A stretch of 16,017 nt of DNA from an uncultured Carnobacterium sp. (lineage in GTDB: Bacteria > Bacillota > Bacilli > Lactobacillales > Aerococcaceae): the NCBI GenBank assembly GCA_937967765.1, contig CALCML010000070.1:1-16017 (forward strand), written 5' to 3'. Positions 1-7,927 of this stretch are shown here, one piece after another; the stretch's first letter is position 1, and each line of letters opens with the position of its first letter. The notes under the pieces were generated by a model. The model was not told the DNA's origin and searched no databases. It saw only the letters and a program-made list of their open reading frames with translations. A program made the translations under genes and the position numbers.

Positions 1-2363
1 TGCCAAGTGTCTGGGGCTTTAATAGTTTAAGTCCATTTACATTTTTATATGTGATATTTCCAATTTCAAGTTTTCATATACTCAGTTATATAATTCCGCT
101 TTTACGAGCTGGGGTCATGGGAGTCGTGTTTGGTTATTTCTTAGAAAAGAAATTCAAAGGCGTGTCGAAACATTACTGGGTATCATTAGGATTAGCTTCA
201 TCATATGCTCTTAGTGGTTTTGTCGTATCGCAACAGTTCAATCCTAACTTTTTAGATAATCTGATTTATATTCCCTTAATTCTTTTAGGAATTGATGAGG
301 TGGCGAGTGGAAAACGTTCGGTGAAATTACCGTTGTTCATAGCTGTTAGTTTGATTACGAATTTTTATACAGGGTATATGTTGTGCCTTTTCGTAGCACT
401 CTATACGTTTTATGTCGTTTTCTCATCGGATGTTTCTTTGAAAGAGGCTGCAAAGAGAATATTGAGAATCGCGTTATTTACACTTATTGGTGTAGGGCTT
501 GCGGCATTCTGGTTATTGCCAGTCTTTAGTGCGTTGCTAGAGAGTAAAGCGAGTGCTGGTACTACCTTTGCGTGGTCATGGAATCCCGTGAATGATTTAG
601 TAGCCATGCCTCAGAAATTTATCTTAGGATCCTTTGGTGAAAAAGAGTGGGGCGATTCTAAGGCGTTACCGCAACTCTTTATTGGTGGATTAGGACTCTT
701 TGGAGTATGTACATTTTTTGCTAAAAGAGAGATTACACTTCGTAAGAAATTAGCAGCGATAGTGGTGTTGCTTCTCTTACTGCTCTCATTTTCGGTTCAA
801 GGATTCGACCAAATTTGGCATATGGGACAGCGGCCAGTCGGTTTCTATTTTAGAAATTCGTGGGTTGCCAATACCTTTATGCTGGTGTTAGCGTCAGAAA
901 GCTTAATGCAATGGAAAGATGAGTTCCGCTTGTACGAGTTTTTAGTAGCTATCTTTGGTTTTGGCTCTATTCTAATTCTGTCGACCTTAAGAAGTCTGCA
1001 ATATGTTGAGAACGCACAGAAAATACTCGCATCTATTATTTGGGCGATTATTTTATTAGCCTTCTTCTTTAGAAGAGCTGAAAGAGTTCGTAGGCTTCAA
1101 TTAACGGCTGGAGTTGTAATAGTCGAGTTAATAGTGAATTTATTTGTCGGTTTTAGAAGAACTCCTTATTTTATCAGTAATTTAAGCTTAAAGGAACAGA
1201 TGGAATACGCGATTGCATTTGACGAAGAAGGCTATAGTGATAAGAATGAATTTACGCGAATGGAAATGCATAAGGGATTGTCGCACGCGAACTTCCCGCT
1301 TGCATTTGGCTATAATGGAGCTTCGCATTTTACATCAAGTTTAGAGCATACTCTGATTGAAGAGATGAGCCATCTTGGCTTGCCATCTTCGCAATCTGTA
1401 GTAAACTATACCGACCGTAATGTGATTTTGGATTCGCTCTTTGGCGTATCACGTTTTATGATGGATGGTGATGAGAAACGTGTCTTTTCGGATGTACGCG
1501 GCATGTATACCAAAGAAGGAACGCTAAAGAATTATGCAGTTTATCGCAATCCATATGCATTTTCTCTTGGTTATTTAACGAATGAAAATACAGCAACGAA
1601 GATTGCTTTTGAAAAAAATCAACCAGTAGCTAATATCAACCAGCTCTTGCAAGTGATTGGGCTCTCTGGAACAAACGCATTGACTGAAGTGAACGCCCAA
1701 GAACCTGTGACGACGAATTTAACGAAGGGTCAGGAGAAATACACGCTTACCAATGAAAGTGAATCGGCTAAAATTGAATGGAAGTTCAATCTACAACCAA
1801 ACAAACTGTATTTTGTTCAAATTCCAGAAAGACAAGCAGGTTCCGTCAACAAATCAAAAGTGTTGCTAAATAGCATGAGCTATCCATATGAAAACCGATT
1901 CCAAGAAAACCAATTATGGATTATTGGAAATGGAAACTTAGACCGGACGATTACCTTTGCGATTGAGGATGCGAAAGCCAAAGAGTGGGATTTACGTGGC
2001 TTTAAGTTCTATACGATTGATATCACAACGCTCGCAAACGCATTGACGCAGTACAAGAAAGCAAATGATATTACAATTGAGTCGTATACAAATGCGATGG
2101 TGAAGGCACACGTTACTGTAACCAATAGTGACCAGACCTTTGCGACCTTTACGATTCCATACCATTCGGGTTGGAGTGTCACTGTGGACGGTAAGAAGCA
2201 AGAGGTGAAAAAAGCGCTCGGATTCTTTATGGGCGTTTCGCTGACAGAAGGAGAACACGAGATTGTTTGGAGTTATACGCCACCAGGATTACATCTTGGA
2301 ATGCTGATTTTTATTTCATCGCTTCTCTTACTGATTTTTCTATGGAAAAAGCATAAAAATTAA
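1..2363 (+). CDS. yfhO: YfhO-family polytopic membrane protein (5' end outside window)
   Basis: The reading frame is open from base 3 with no stop, so the gene starts upstream of the window; the GTG at 51 is internal. About 786 residues are visible. A run of hydrophobic segments, roughly eleven, fills the first half (for example around 51-150, 330-440, 460-545 and 690-800). A large hydrophilic domain follows (about bases 1170-2270), and one last membrane segment (LGMLIFISSLLLLIFLW) precedes a short Lys/His-rich tail. This layout is that of the YfhO family. In Bacillus subtilis, YfhO is linked to sugar decoration of lipoteichoic acid as a presumed GT-C-type transferase; a similar role here is inference. 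The family is usually somewhat over 800 residues, so perhaps 50-100 N-terminal residues are missing, probably including the first extracytoplasmic loop. The substrate cannot be told from sequence. Confidence 0.85.
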   Translation, partial: PSVWGFNSLSPFTFLYVIFPISSFHILSYIIPLLRAGVMGVVFGYFLEKKFKGVSKHYWVSLGLASSYALSGFVVSQQFNPNFLDNLIYIPLILLGIDEVASGKRSVKLPLFIAVSLITNFYTGYMLCLFVALYTFYVVFSSDVSLKEAAKRILRIALFTLIGVGLAAFWLLPVFSALLESKASAGTTFAWSWNPVNDLVAMPQKFILGSFGEKEWGDSKALPQLFIGGLGLFGVCTFFAKREITLRKKLAAIVVLLLLLLSFSVQGFDQIWHMGQRPVGFYFRNSWVANTFMLVLASESLMQWKDEFRLYEFLVAIFGFGSILILSTLRSLQYVENAQKILASIIWAIILLAFFFRRAERVRRLQLTAGVVIVELIVNLFVGFRRTPYFISNLSLKEQMEYAIAFDEEGYSDKNEFTRMEMHKGLSHANFPLAFGYNGASHFTSSLEHTLIEEMSHLGLPSSQSVVNYTDRNVILDSLFGVSRFMMDGDEKRVFSDVRGMYTKEGTLKNYAVYRNPYAFSLGYLTNENTATKIAFEKNQPVANINQLLQVIGLSGTNALTEVNAQEPVTTNLTKGQEKYTLTNESESAKIEWKFNLQPNKLYFVQIPERQAGSVNKSKVLLNSMSYPYENRFQENQLWIIGNGNLDRTITFAIEDAKAKEWDLRGFKFYTIDITTLANALTQYKKANDITIESYTNAMVKAHVTVTNSDQTFATFTIPYHSGWSVTVDGKKQEVKKALGFFMGVSLTEGEHEIVWSYTPPGLHLGMLIFISSLLLLIFLWKKHKN

Positions 2364-2372
2364 ATAGTAAAA

Positions 2373-2404
2373 ATAGAGTGATACCGTATACGGTATCACT
2401 CTAT
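2373..2404. terminator. Perfect palindrome after yfhO, terminator-like hairpin without U-tract
   Basis: The 32 bases form an exact palindrome: a 16-bp half-site whose central 10 bases are CCGTATACGG. It begins 9 nt after the yfhO stop. In RNA it would make a long hairpin with only a few loop bases. It is followed by ATAAATTT rather than a U-run, so on its own it is a poor intrinsic terminator. It may work with the second hairpin at 2413-2443, or be a protein-binding palindrome. Confidence 0.5.
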
Positions 2405-2412
2405 AAATTTAG

Positions 2413-2444
2413 AAAAGGATGAAGCCTTGCGCTTCATCCTTTTT
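2413..2444. terminator. Bidirectional rho-independent terminator between yfhO and yutG
   Basis: A 13-bp perfect stem (AAAAGGATGAAGC at 2413-2425 pairing with 2431-2443) closes a 5-nt loop (CTTGC). The stem ends in T-runs on both strands, so it can stop yfhO from the left and yutG from the right. It lies 7 nt beyond the yutG stop codon. Confidence 0.9.
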
Positions 2445-2450
2445 GCTTGA

Positions 2451-2951
2451 TTAGTCTAATTCTTCTTTTGCTGGAATGCTGTGTGCTAGACGGCTTGCTG
2501 CTGCAGCTGCAATAGCACCAACTAAGTCATCTAAGAAGATGTTTACTTTACCAGTTGATTTGTCATCTAAGTTTTTAAGAATTCCTGGTTTTACTTTATC
2601 GATATAACCGTAGTTTGTAAATCCGATAGAACCATATACGTTTACGATGGATAATGCTAAGATTTCGTCGACACCGTATAAAGGCTCGTCTTCAGATAAG
2701 ACATCGTTTAATAAGGGATGTAATTTCTTTTCTTCTGCTAATTTATCCATTTCGATACCAGTGATAACGGCATTTTGAACTTCGCGTTTCTTCAATACGC
2801 TGGTAACGTTCAATAAGCATTCTTCTTTCGTTAATCCTGGTACATATCTTTCTTGTAAGAAATAAACTAATTCAGCAATTTGTTCTAATTCTACACCGCG
2901 TTCAGATAATAATTCTAAACAGCGTTCGTGTAATTCTTTTGGGCTTTTCAT
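2451..2951 (-). CDS. yutG: Phosphatidylglycerophosphatase A family protein (YutG type)
   Basis: The 166-residue protein matches the soluble YutG branch of the PgpA family, which removes phosphate from phosphatidylglycerophosphate to give phosphatidylglycerol at the membrane. The N-terminal half (about 1-75) is helical and charged. The family core runs from about 92 to 160: YGVDEILALSIVNVYGSIGF, then a KPGI segment, then an acidic FLDDLVGAIAAAAASR motif that I take to hold the catalytic aspartates. The ATG start has AGGAGG 9 nt upstream (2961-2966). The gene is isolated from yumC by a terminator and appears to have its own promoter at 3008-3036. It is convergent with yfhO. Family assignment is firm; the in vivo substrate is inferred from B. 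subtilis work. Confidence 0.88.
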   Translation of the reverse strand: MKSPKELHERCLELLSERGVELEQIAELVYFLQERYVPGLTKEECLLNVTSVLKKREVQNAVITGIEMDKLAEEKKLHPLLNDVLSEDEPLYGVDEILALSIVNVYGSIGFTNYGYIDKVKPGILKNLDDKSTGKVNIFLDDLVGAIAAAAASRLAHSIPAKEELD

Positions 2952-3007
2952 CTGAAAAATCCTCCTTTTAACAAATTATGAAACCCTTTTAAAAAGAGTA
3001 GCTTTTT

Positions 3008-3036
3008 ATTTTAACACAAAAAAGAAGAACGCCCAA
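3008..3036 (-). promoter_or_regulatory. Predicted yutG promoter (extended -10)
   Basis: On the minus strand TGT-TAAAAT (3016-3008) is an extended -10 element. A weak TTGGGC -35 (3036-3031) lies 17 bp upstream, inside the yumC terminator loop. A start near 3001 leaves about 50 nt of leader before yutG. A separate promoter is expected because the terminator at 3022-3056 cuts yutG off from yumC. Confidence 0.45.
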
Positions 3037-3056
3037 ATGAATTGAGCGTTCTTTTT
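3022..3056 (-). terminator. Intrinsic terminator after yumC
   Basis: On the minus strand the AAGAACGC arm (3053-3046) pairs with 3025-3032, with further pairs inside a loop containing one mismatch. A run of T residues (CTTCTTTTTT) follows. It starts 16 nt past the yumC stop codon and ends the yuiD-yumC transcript. Confidence 0.8.
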
Positions 3057-3072
3057 GAAATTTTGTAAACGG

Positions 3073-4059
3073 TTAGAACATTGATGAGCTATGAATCGTG
3101 CTCGGACGGCTATTTGGATTCACGTAAGTCATTGCAGCGTTAATGGCAACAGGTGCTTCACCAAAACCAGTAGCAATGATTTTTACTTTTCCTTCGTACG
3201 TTGCGATATCTCCAACGGCAAAAACGCCTGGAAGAGTCGTCTCCATTTGGCTATTTGTCACGATAGTGTTGCGCTGAACCTCGAATCCCCAGTTCTTCAT
3301 TCCTCCAATTGAAGAAGAGAAGCCGTAGTTCACGATAAAGTCGTCAACAGGAAGTTCGATTTGGTCTTCGCCTTTCGCATGTTTCAATACAACGGATTGA
3401 ATAGTTTTACCATCTCCGATAATTTGGTCTGGAAGATAAGGCGTTAAAATTTCAACGCTTGATTCTTCTAGTTGCTTCACACTATGTTCTTGTGCGCGGA
3501 ACTGTGGGCGACGGTGGACAATTGTCACTTTCTTTGAGATTGGTTCTAAGGCCAGTGCCCAGTCTACCGCAGAGTCACCACCACCGCAGATGGCTACAGT
3601 ACGGTCGCGGAATCGCTCTAAGTTCGTTACGAAGTAGTGCAGGTTGCTGTTTTCATAAGCTTCTGCATTTTCGACATCGAGTTTACGTGGACGGAAAGCG
3701 CCGTTCCCACAAGCGATAATCACTGTTTTTGCGTAGTGCGTTTGTTTAGAAGTTACGAGTTCATATCCGAAGTCGGTTTTGTTTAATTCGAGTGCTTCTT
3801 CTTCTAAGCAAAACTGAGTTTCAGGGAAACGTTCAAGCTGCTTTTTCAAGTTCTCGATTAAATCCCCAGCTGTAATTTCTGGGAAGGCAGGAATGTCGTA
3901 AATCATTTTTTCATGATAAAGCATTCCTGGTTGCCCACCTAATTGGGGCAAAGTTTCAATAATTTTAACAGACGCTTGACGTAAGCCCGCGTAAAAGGCG
4001 GTGAAAAGCCCAACAGGCCCACCGCCGATAATAATAATATCAACAATTTCTTGAGTCAC
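3073..4059 (-). CDS. yumC: Ferredoxin/flavodoxin-NADP+ reductase, thioredoxin reductase-like type
   Basis: This 328-residue flavoprotein moves electrons between NADPH and ferredoxin or flavodoxin in the cytoplasm. The FAD-binding GGGPVG sits at residues 12-17. A second dinucleotide fold with GGGDSAVD is at 159-166, followed by HRRPQFRA at 182-189, the basic motif that binds the NADPH 2'-phosphate. The FAD signature AVGDI is at 281-285. No CxxC redox pair is present in the NADPH domain, which separates it from thioredoxin reductase and fits the YumC class; the C-terminal extension after 300 is also typical. The start is GTG with GGAGG 6 nt upstream, overlapping the intergenic gap after yuiD. 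Only 14 nt separate it from the yuiD stop, so the two are co-transcribed. The gene is followed by a terminator. Confidence 0.92.
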   Translation of the reverse strand: MTQEIVDIIIIGGGPVGLFTAFYAGLRQASVKIIETLPQLGGQPGMLYHEKMIYDIPAFPEITAGDLIENLKKQLERFPETQFCLEEEALELNKTDFGYELVTSKQTHYAKTVIIACGNGAFRPRKLDVENAEAYENSNLHYFVTNLERFRDRTVAICGGGDSAVDWALALEPISKKVTIVHRRPQFRAQEHSVKQLEESSVEILTPYLPDQIIGDGKTIQSVVLKHAKGEDQIELPVDDFIVNYGFSSSIGGMKNWGFEVQRNTIVTNSQMETTLPGVFAVGDIATYEGKVKIIATGFGEAPVAINAAMTYVNPNSRPSTIHSSSMF

Positions 4060-4073
4060 TTTTTACCTCCGAA

Positions 4074-4583
4074 TTAATAGAACATTCTTAAAATAAAGGC
4101 CATTGCGATACCAGTCAGTACCCCGGCAAATACCTCAACGGGTTTGTGACCTAAATATTTCTTGATAATCAATTTTTTATTTTCTTCTGTGTCGAAGAGA
4201 GTAATTGGATCATCTTCAGATTCAATTTCAACATGCTTTAATGCGCTGGATTCTTCGCGTACTTGTTCTTCGTATAATTTTTGTAGGAGAATTCCTTGTT
4301 CACCACTTTGACGACGAACGGCCATGGCATCGAACATCACGATTAAACCGAACGTTGTTGCGATTGCGACAAGTGGAGAAGCAAATCCGTATTCAATAAT
4401 AAGCGCTGTAATCAGCGAGCTAACTGCAGCAGAGTGAGAACTTGGCATTCCACCTGTGCTAGTAACTAACGAAACGTGTGCACCATCTTTCTTTGAGAAG
4501 AGTGCAATCGGGAATTTAACAAATTGTGCAAATAGAATCGAGCAAATTGAAGCGATTAATGGATAATTTTGAAATATTGTCAT
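4074..4583 (-). CDS. yuiD: Divergent PAP2-family membrane protein (YuiD type)
   Basis: The 169-residue protein belongs to the DUF212/divergent PAP2 family. Membrane segments lie around 5-25, 55-90 and 145-168. The conserved stretch VTSTGGMPSSHSAA carries the SxxxxSH-like phosphatase motif, followed by MFDAMAVRRQSGEQG and, near the end, LGHKPVEVF. The family is presumed to act on phosphorylated lipids, but a defined substrate is not known to me. The frame extends upstream to a TTG at 4616. I chose the ATG at 4583 because it matches the family N-terminus (MTIFQNYPL), and because the TTG has no Shine-Dalgarno and sits at the predicted transcription start. The Shine-Dalgarno for the ATG is weak (GAAAGAG/GTGAAAG). 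It is the first gene of the yuiD-yumC operon. Confidence 0.87.
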   Translation of the reverse strand: MTIFQNYPLIASICSILFAQFVKFPIALFSKKDGAHVSLVTSTGGMPSSHSAAVSSLITALIIEYGFASPLVAIATTFGLIVMFDAMAVRRQSGEQGILLQKLYEEQVREESSALKHVEIESEDDPITLFDTEENKKLIIKKYLGHKPVEVFAGVLTGIAMAFILRMFY

Positions 4584-4618
4584 TAAACTTTCACTCTTTC
4601 TTTTTTCTATACTCAAAT

Positions 4619-4627
4619 ACTATACCA
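4619..4627 (-). promoter_or_regulatory. Extended -10 promoter of yuiD-yumC
   Basis: On the minus strand TGG-TATAGT is an extended -10 element with no convincing -35 hexamer. Transcription would begin near 4612, downstream of the TTG at 4616, which supports translation from the ATG at 4583. Confidence 0.55.
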
Positions 4628-4702
4628 CGAAACCATGAAAATCACTAAGGAAAATTTGTAGATATTCTTTATTTTTTTATTAAGGCGGATAAGAACGCTA
4701 AA

Positions 4703-4731
4703 TTGCACCCGTTTGCCTTTTGTGGTTTAAT
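4703..4731 (+). promoter_or_regulatory. Promoter of the isomerase-yugI-pgi cluster
   Basis: TTGCAC (4703-4708) and TTTAAT (4726-4731) are spaced by exactly 17 bp. TGG directly before the -10 makes it an extended -10. Predicted start is near 4738, leaving about 45 nt before the ATG at 4783. Confidence 0.65.
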
Positions 4732-4782
4732 AGAGGATGGTAGATGAGCAATCATCAGTATGAATTAAAAGGAGATGGAAAA

Positions 4783-5373
4783 ATGAGTCAATTTCCACAA
4801 TTGAATGAAGTGAATGAAAACAATCCACTCGTGACTGTGCATACGAACTTGGGCGATTTCACATTGGAATTATTCCCTGAAGTAGCACCTAAAACAGTGG
4901 AGAATTTCGTAACACATGCGAAAAATGGATACTACAACGGAGTTATCTTCCACCGTGTGATTGAAGACTTCATGATTCAAGGTGGCGACCCAACTGGAAC
5001 TGGTATGGGTGGCGAGTCTATTTACGGGCGCACTTTCGAAGATGAGTTTTCAAGAGAAGCATTCAACTTGTATGGTACTTTATCAATGGCGAATGCAGGT
5101 CCAAACACAAACGGATCACAATTCTTCATCGTTACTGCAAAACAAGTACCAGCACAAATGTTGAAACAATTAAAAGACGGCGGCTGGCCTGAAGAAATCG
5201 TTGAAGAATACGCTAAAGTGGGTGGAACACCTTGGTTAGACCACCGTCATACAGTATTCGGACGCGTCGTAGAAGGCATGGACGTTGTTCTTAAGATTGA
5301 AGGCGTAGAACGCAATGCGCAAGATCGTCCACTAGAAGATGTTGTCATTGAATCGATGGACGTAAAAGCGTAG
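4783..5373 (+). CDS. Cyclophilin-type peptidyl-prolyl cis-trans isomerase
   Basis: The 196-residue protein is a cytoplasmic cyclophilin that speeds prolyl bond isomerisation in protein folding. It has no signal peptide or lipobox. The core contains [14 protein letters not shown] with catalytic Arg58 and Gln66, GSQFFI at 111-116, and [12 protein letters not shown] at 151-162. A roughly 30-residue segment rich in Lys and Glu (121-150) is inserted before the WLDH motif compared with short PpiB proteins; this form is common in Lactobacillales. An in-frame ATG at 4744 with a GAGG upstream would add 13 residues. I prefer 4783 because AAAAGGAG lies 8 nt before it, the predicted transcript starts only about 6 nt before 4744, and MSQFPQLN resembles homologue N-termini. 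The next gene's Shine-Dalgarno overlaps this stop codon, so the pair is co-transcribed. Confidence 0.93.
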   Translation: MSQFPQLNEVNENNPLVTVHTNLGDFTLELFPEVAPKTVENFVTHAKNGYYNGVIFHRVIEDFMIQGGDPTGTGMGGESIYGRTFEDEFSREAFNLYGTLSMANAGPNTNGSQFFIVTAKQVPAQMLKQLKDGGWPEEIVEEYAKVGGTPWLDHRHTVFGRVVEGMDVVLKIEGVERNAQDRPLEDVVIESMDVKA

Positions 5374-5381
5374 GAGGTTCT

Positions 5382-5771
5382 ATGAGCAAAACTTTTAGAA
5401 TTGGTGACATCGTTACGGCTAAAGTAACAGGTGTACAAAATTACGGAGTTTTCTTGGAGCTAGACGAAGATACGCAAGGCTTGATTCATATTTCTGAGTG
5501 TAAACATGGATATATGGATAATGTGCATGATTTTGTAAAAGTGGGGCAGGAAGTGACGGCCAAAGTGATTGACGTCGATGAATTTTCCAATAAGATTAGT
5601 TTATCGATTCGAGCACTGGAAAAACTCGATGTGCCAGATGTTCCGCAACGCATTAAGAAAAATCGCAAGCGCTATGTTCCTTCCATTGGTTTTTCAAGCT
5701 TAGCGAAGAAATTACCAGAATGGATCGAAGAAGCACAAGAAAAATTTGTAAAAGATAAAAACAAAAATTAA
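5382..5771 (+). CDS. yugI: S1 RNA-binding domain protein (YugI/CvfD/GSP13 type)
   Basis: The 129-residue protein has one S1 domain at about residues 5-75 (GDIVTAKVTGVQNYGVFLEL, then GLIHISE, then GQEVTAKVIDVDE, then KISLSIRAL). A basic, proline-containing stretch follows (KKNRKRYVPSIGF) and then a C-terminal helix (LPEWIEEAQEKF). This is the architecture of B. subtilis YugI (general stress protein 13) and of streptococcal CvfD, which bind RNA and affect post-transcriptional control or ribosome function. The precise target here is unknown. AGGAGG overlapping the preceding TAG stop gives tight coupling to the isomerase gene. In B. subtilis yugI also lies near pgi, so the neighbourhood is conserved. 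Confidence 0.88.
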   Translation: MSKTFRIGDIVTAKVTGVQNYGVFLELDEDTQGLIHISECKHGYMDNVHDFVKVGQEVTAKVIDVDEFSNKISLSIRALEKLDVPDVPQRIKKNRKRYVPSIGFSSLAKKLPEWIEEAQEKFVKDKNKN

Positions 5772-5807
5772 TAATACATCGTTATTGAATACGAAGGAGG
5801 CATTCAA

Positions 5808-7154
5808 ATGGGACATATTTCATTTGATTATTCAAAAGCATTAGATTTCTTCAGCCAAGAAGAAATTGATAATTTACAATCAACAGTAACAGCGTTAGAT
5901 AAAGACTTACGCGAAGGATTAGGAGCAGGGAACGACTTCACTGGTTGGATTAACTTACCACGCGACTATGACAAAGAAGAATTTGCTCGTATTAAAGAAG
6001 CTGCTAAAAAGATTCAAGAAGAATCTGAAGTATTAGTAGTTATCGGTATTGGTGGTTCTTATTTAGGAGCTCGTGCAGCGATTGATTTCTTAAACCACGC
6101 TTTCTATAACTACTTACCAAGCGACAAACGTAAAACTCCGCAAGTATTATTTGCAGGAAATAGCATTAGCTCAACTTACTTACAAGGATTAATCGACTTA
6201 ATCGGAGATCGTGATTTCTCTGTAAACGTAATTTCTAAATCTGGTACAACAACAGAACCAGCGATTGCTTTCCGTGTATTCAAAGATTTATTAATTAAAA
6301 AATATGGTAAAGAAGAAGCTGTAAATCGTATTTACGCTACAACTGACCGTGCTCGTGGAGCATTAAAATCAGAAGCAGATGTGGAAGGTTACCAAACATT
6401 TGTAATTCCAGATGATGTCGGTGGACGTTTCACAGTATTAACAGCTGTAGGATTACTTCCAATCGCAGTAACTGGTGCAGATGTAGATGCATTAATGCAA
6501 GGGGCTGAAGATGCACGTGTGGCATACAGCTCATCAAACTTAAAAGAAAACGAAGCTTACCAATATGCTGTAGCACGTAATGTGTTATACCGTAAAGGAA
6601 AAGTGACAGAGTTATTAATTAACTACGAACCAACATTACAATACTTCTCTGAATGGTGGAAACAATTATTTGGTGAATCAGAAGGGAAAGACTTCAAAGG
6701 AATTTATCCTTCAAGTGCAAACTTCTCAACTGACTTACACTCACTAGGACAATACATCCAAGAAGGTCGTCGTAACATCTTCGAAACAGTTATCAAAGTG
6801 GGTAAACCAAATGAAGAAGTAACAATTCCTGAAACAGAAGAAGATTTAGATGGATTAGGATACTTACAAGGTAAAACAATGGACTTTGTAAATACAAAAG
6901 CTTTCCAAGGAACATTACTTGCTCATACAGATGGTCAAGTTCCAAACTTTGTAGTGAACATTCCTGATATGTCAGCTTACACATTAGGACACTTAATCTA
7001 CTTCTTCGAAATCGCAGTAGGTCTTTCAGGTTACTTAAATGGTGTTAACCCATTTGACCAACCAGGGGTAGAAGCATACAAGAAAAACATGTTTGCTTTA
7101 CTTGGAAAACCAGGATTCGAAGACTTAGCAAAAGAATTAAACGAACGTCTATAA
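5808..7154 (+). CDS. pgi: Glucose-6-phosphate isomerase
   Basis: Pgi interconverts glucose-6-phosphate and fructose-6-phosphate in glycolysis and gluconeogenesis. The 448-residue length fits the short Gram-positive form. The SIS-fold phosphate-binding motif SKSGTTTE is at 143-150. Family signature 1 ([18 protein letters not shown]) is at 203-220 and signature 2 ([12 protein letters not shown]) at 413-424. Active-site candidates are Glu290 (FGESEGK), His311 and Lys424. GGAGG sits 7-8 nt before the ATG. A 36-nt gap to yugI has no terminator, so read-through is likely; a low-grade TTGTAA/AATAAT pair (5746-5775) could add a local promoter. Codon use is strongly biased (TTA, CGT, CCA), as expected for high expression. 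Confidence 0.97.
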   Translation: MGHISFDYSKALDFFSQEEIDNLQSTVTALDKDLREGLGAGNDFTGWINLPRDYDKEEFARIKEAAKKIQEESEVLVVIGIGGSYLGARAAIDFLNHAFYNYLPSDKRKTPQVLFAGNSISSTYLQGLIDLIGDRDFSVNVISKSGTTTEPAIAFRVFKDLLIKKYGKEEAVNRIYATTDRARGALKSEADVEGYQTFVIPDDVGGRFTVLTAVGLLPIAVTGADVDALMQGAEDARVAYSSSNLKENEAYQYAVARNVLYRKGKVTELLINYEPTLQYFSEWWKQLFGESEGKDFKGIYPSSANFSTDLHSLGQYIQEGRRNIFETVIKVGKPNEEVTIPETEEDLDGLGYLQGKTMDFVNTKAFQGTLLAHTDGQVPNFVVNIPDMSAYTLGHLIYFFEIAVGLSGYLNGVNPFDQPGVEAYKKNMFALLGKPGFEDLAKELNERL

Positions 7155-7159
7155 TCGAC

Positions 7160-7195
7160 ATGCCGCATTCTCAATACGAGGGTGCGGTATTTTTG
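7160..7195 (+). terminator. Intrinsic terminator after pgi
   Basis: A 13-bp stem (7160-7172 with 7178-7190, a few G-U pairs) closes the loop AATAC and is followed by TTTTTG. It begins 6 nt after the pgi stop. Confidence 0.88.
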
Positions 7196-7226
7196 TGTCA
7201 ATATGGGCTCTAATCAGGAAAAGAAC

Positions 7227-7255
7227 TTGCGACAAAGGGCATTTTGAACTAACAT
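7227..7255 (+). promoter_or_regulatory. Predicted coaE promoter
   Basis: TTGCGA (7227-7232) and TAACAT (7250-7255) are spaced by 17 bp. A start near 7262 leaves about 24 nt to the coaE ATG. A new promoter is needed because of the strong pgi terminator upstream. Confidence 0.55.
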
Positions 7256-7285
7256 AGGTCTTACAAGAAGTGTTGGAGGAAAAAG

Positions 7286-7879
7286 ATGAGAGTCATTGGA
7301 TTAACAGGCGGTATCGCCAGCGGGAAATCAACCGTTTCGAATTTATTTAAAATCTCAGGAGTACCAGTGATTGATGCGGATGTCGTTGCTAGACAAGTCG
7401 TCGAAAAAGGGACTGCCGGATTAACTGCGCTCGTGAACCGTTTTGGCGAGTCTATTTTAAACGCTGATGGAACGTTAAACCGAACAGAACTTGGGAAAAG
7501 AATGTTCAGCGATGATGCGATTCGCAAGGAAGTAAATGACATTCTTCAACCGCTCATTCGTCAAGAGATTACTTCTAAGATGAATACGTACAAAGACCAA
7601 GGGAAACGGCTTATTGTCTTAGATGTTCCGCTCTTATTTGAAATGAACTATGAGAGTCTATGTGATGATATTATCGTGGTGGCTGTATCTGTGGAAACGC
7701 AAATTGCTCGCATGGAAAAGCGGAACGGATATACCCGCCAAGAAGCGTTAGAGCGAATCCAGTCACAGATGCCTTTAGAAGAAAAAGTAAAGAGAGCAAC
7801 TATCGTGTGGTCAAATGAAGGAACGCTTCAAGAGTTAGAACAAAAAGTCCATCAGTGGCTACTCGAAAATTTCCTGTAA
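7286..7879 (+). CDS. coaE: Dephospho-CoA kinase
   Basis: CoaE phosphorylates the ribose 3'-hydroxyl of dephospho-CoA with ATP, the last step of coenzyme A synthesis. The 197 residues match the family length. The P-loop GGIASGKST is at 8-16, the DAD motif of the substrate site at 30-32, and VLDVPLLFE at 111-119. The lid region with TRQEALERIQSQM follows in the C-terminal third. TTGGAGG precedes the ATG with a short A-rich spacer. In many Bacillota coaE follows polA and mutM; here pgi lies upstream. The start of the nrdR transcript is predicted just after its stop, so coaE may be read partly as a separate unit. Confidence 0.95.
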   Translation: MRVIGLTGGIASGKSTVSNLFKISGVPVIDADVVARQVVEKGTAGLTALVNRFGESILNADGTLNRTELGKRMFSDDAIRKEVNDILQPLIRQEITSKMNTYKDQGKRLIVLDVPLLFEMNYESLCDDIIVVAVSVETQIARMEKRNGYTRQEALERIQSQMPLEEKVKRATIVWSNEGTLQELEQKVHQWLLENFL

Positions 7880-7891
7880 AAATGATATAAT
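7863..7891 (+). promoter_or_regulatory. Predicted nrdR-dnaB-dnaI promoter
   Basis: A perfect TATAAT (7886-7891) preceded by TGA forms an extended -10. TCGAAA (7863-7868, four of six matches to the -35 consensus) lies 17 bp upstream inside the coaE 3' end. Transcription would start near 7898. I see no NrdR-box pair overlapping it. Confidence 0.6.
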
Positions 7892-7927
7892 AAGTCGAAT
7901 AAGCACAAAAAAGGAGAGGTGTTTGCA

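Noticed and set aside
51..53. GTG at 51 as the start of the YfhO protein
   Set aside because: The frame stays open to the window edge, residues before it read as membrane protein sequence, and no Shine-Dalgarno precedes it.
3073..4059. Thioredoxin reductase instead of ferredoxin-NADP reductase
   Set aside because: The CxxC redox pair of thioredoxin reductase is absent from the NADPH domain, and the C-terminal extension fits YumC.
4744..4782. Upstream ATG for the prolyl isomerase
   Set aside because: It lies only about 6 nt after the predicted transcription start, and a better Shine-Dalgarno precedes the ATG at 4783.
5771..5807. Terminator between yugI and pgi
   Set aside because: Only a 5-bp AATAA/TTATT pairing with no U-run; too weak to count.
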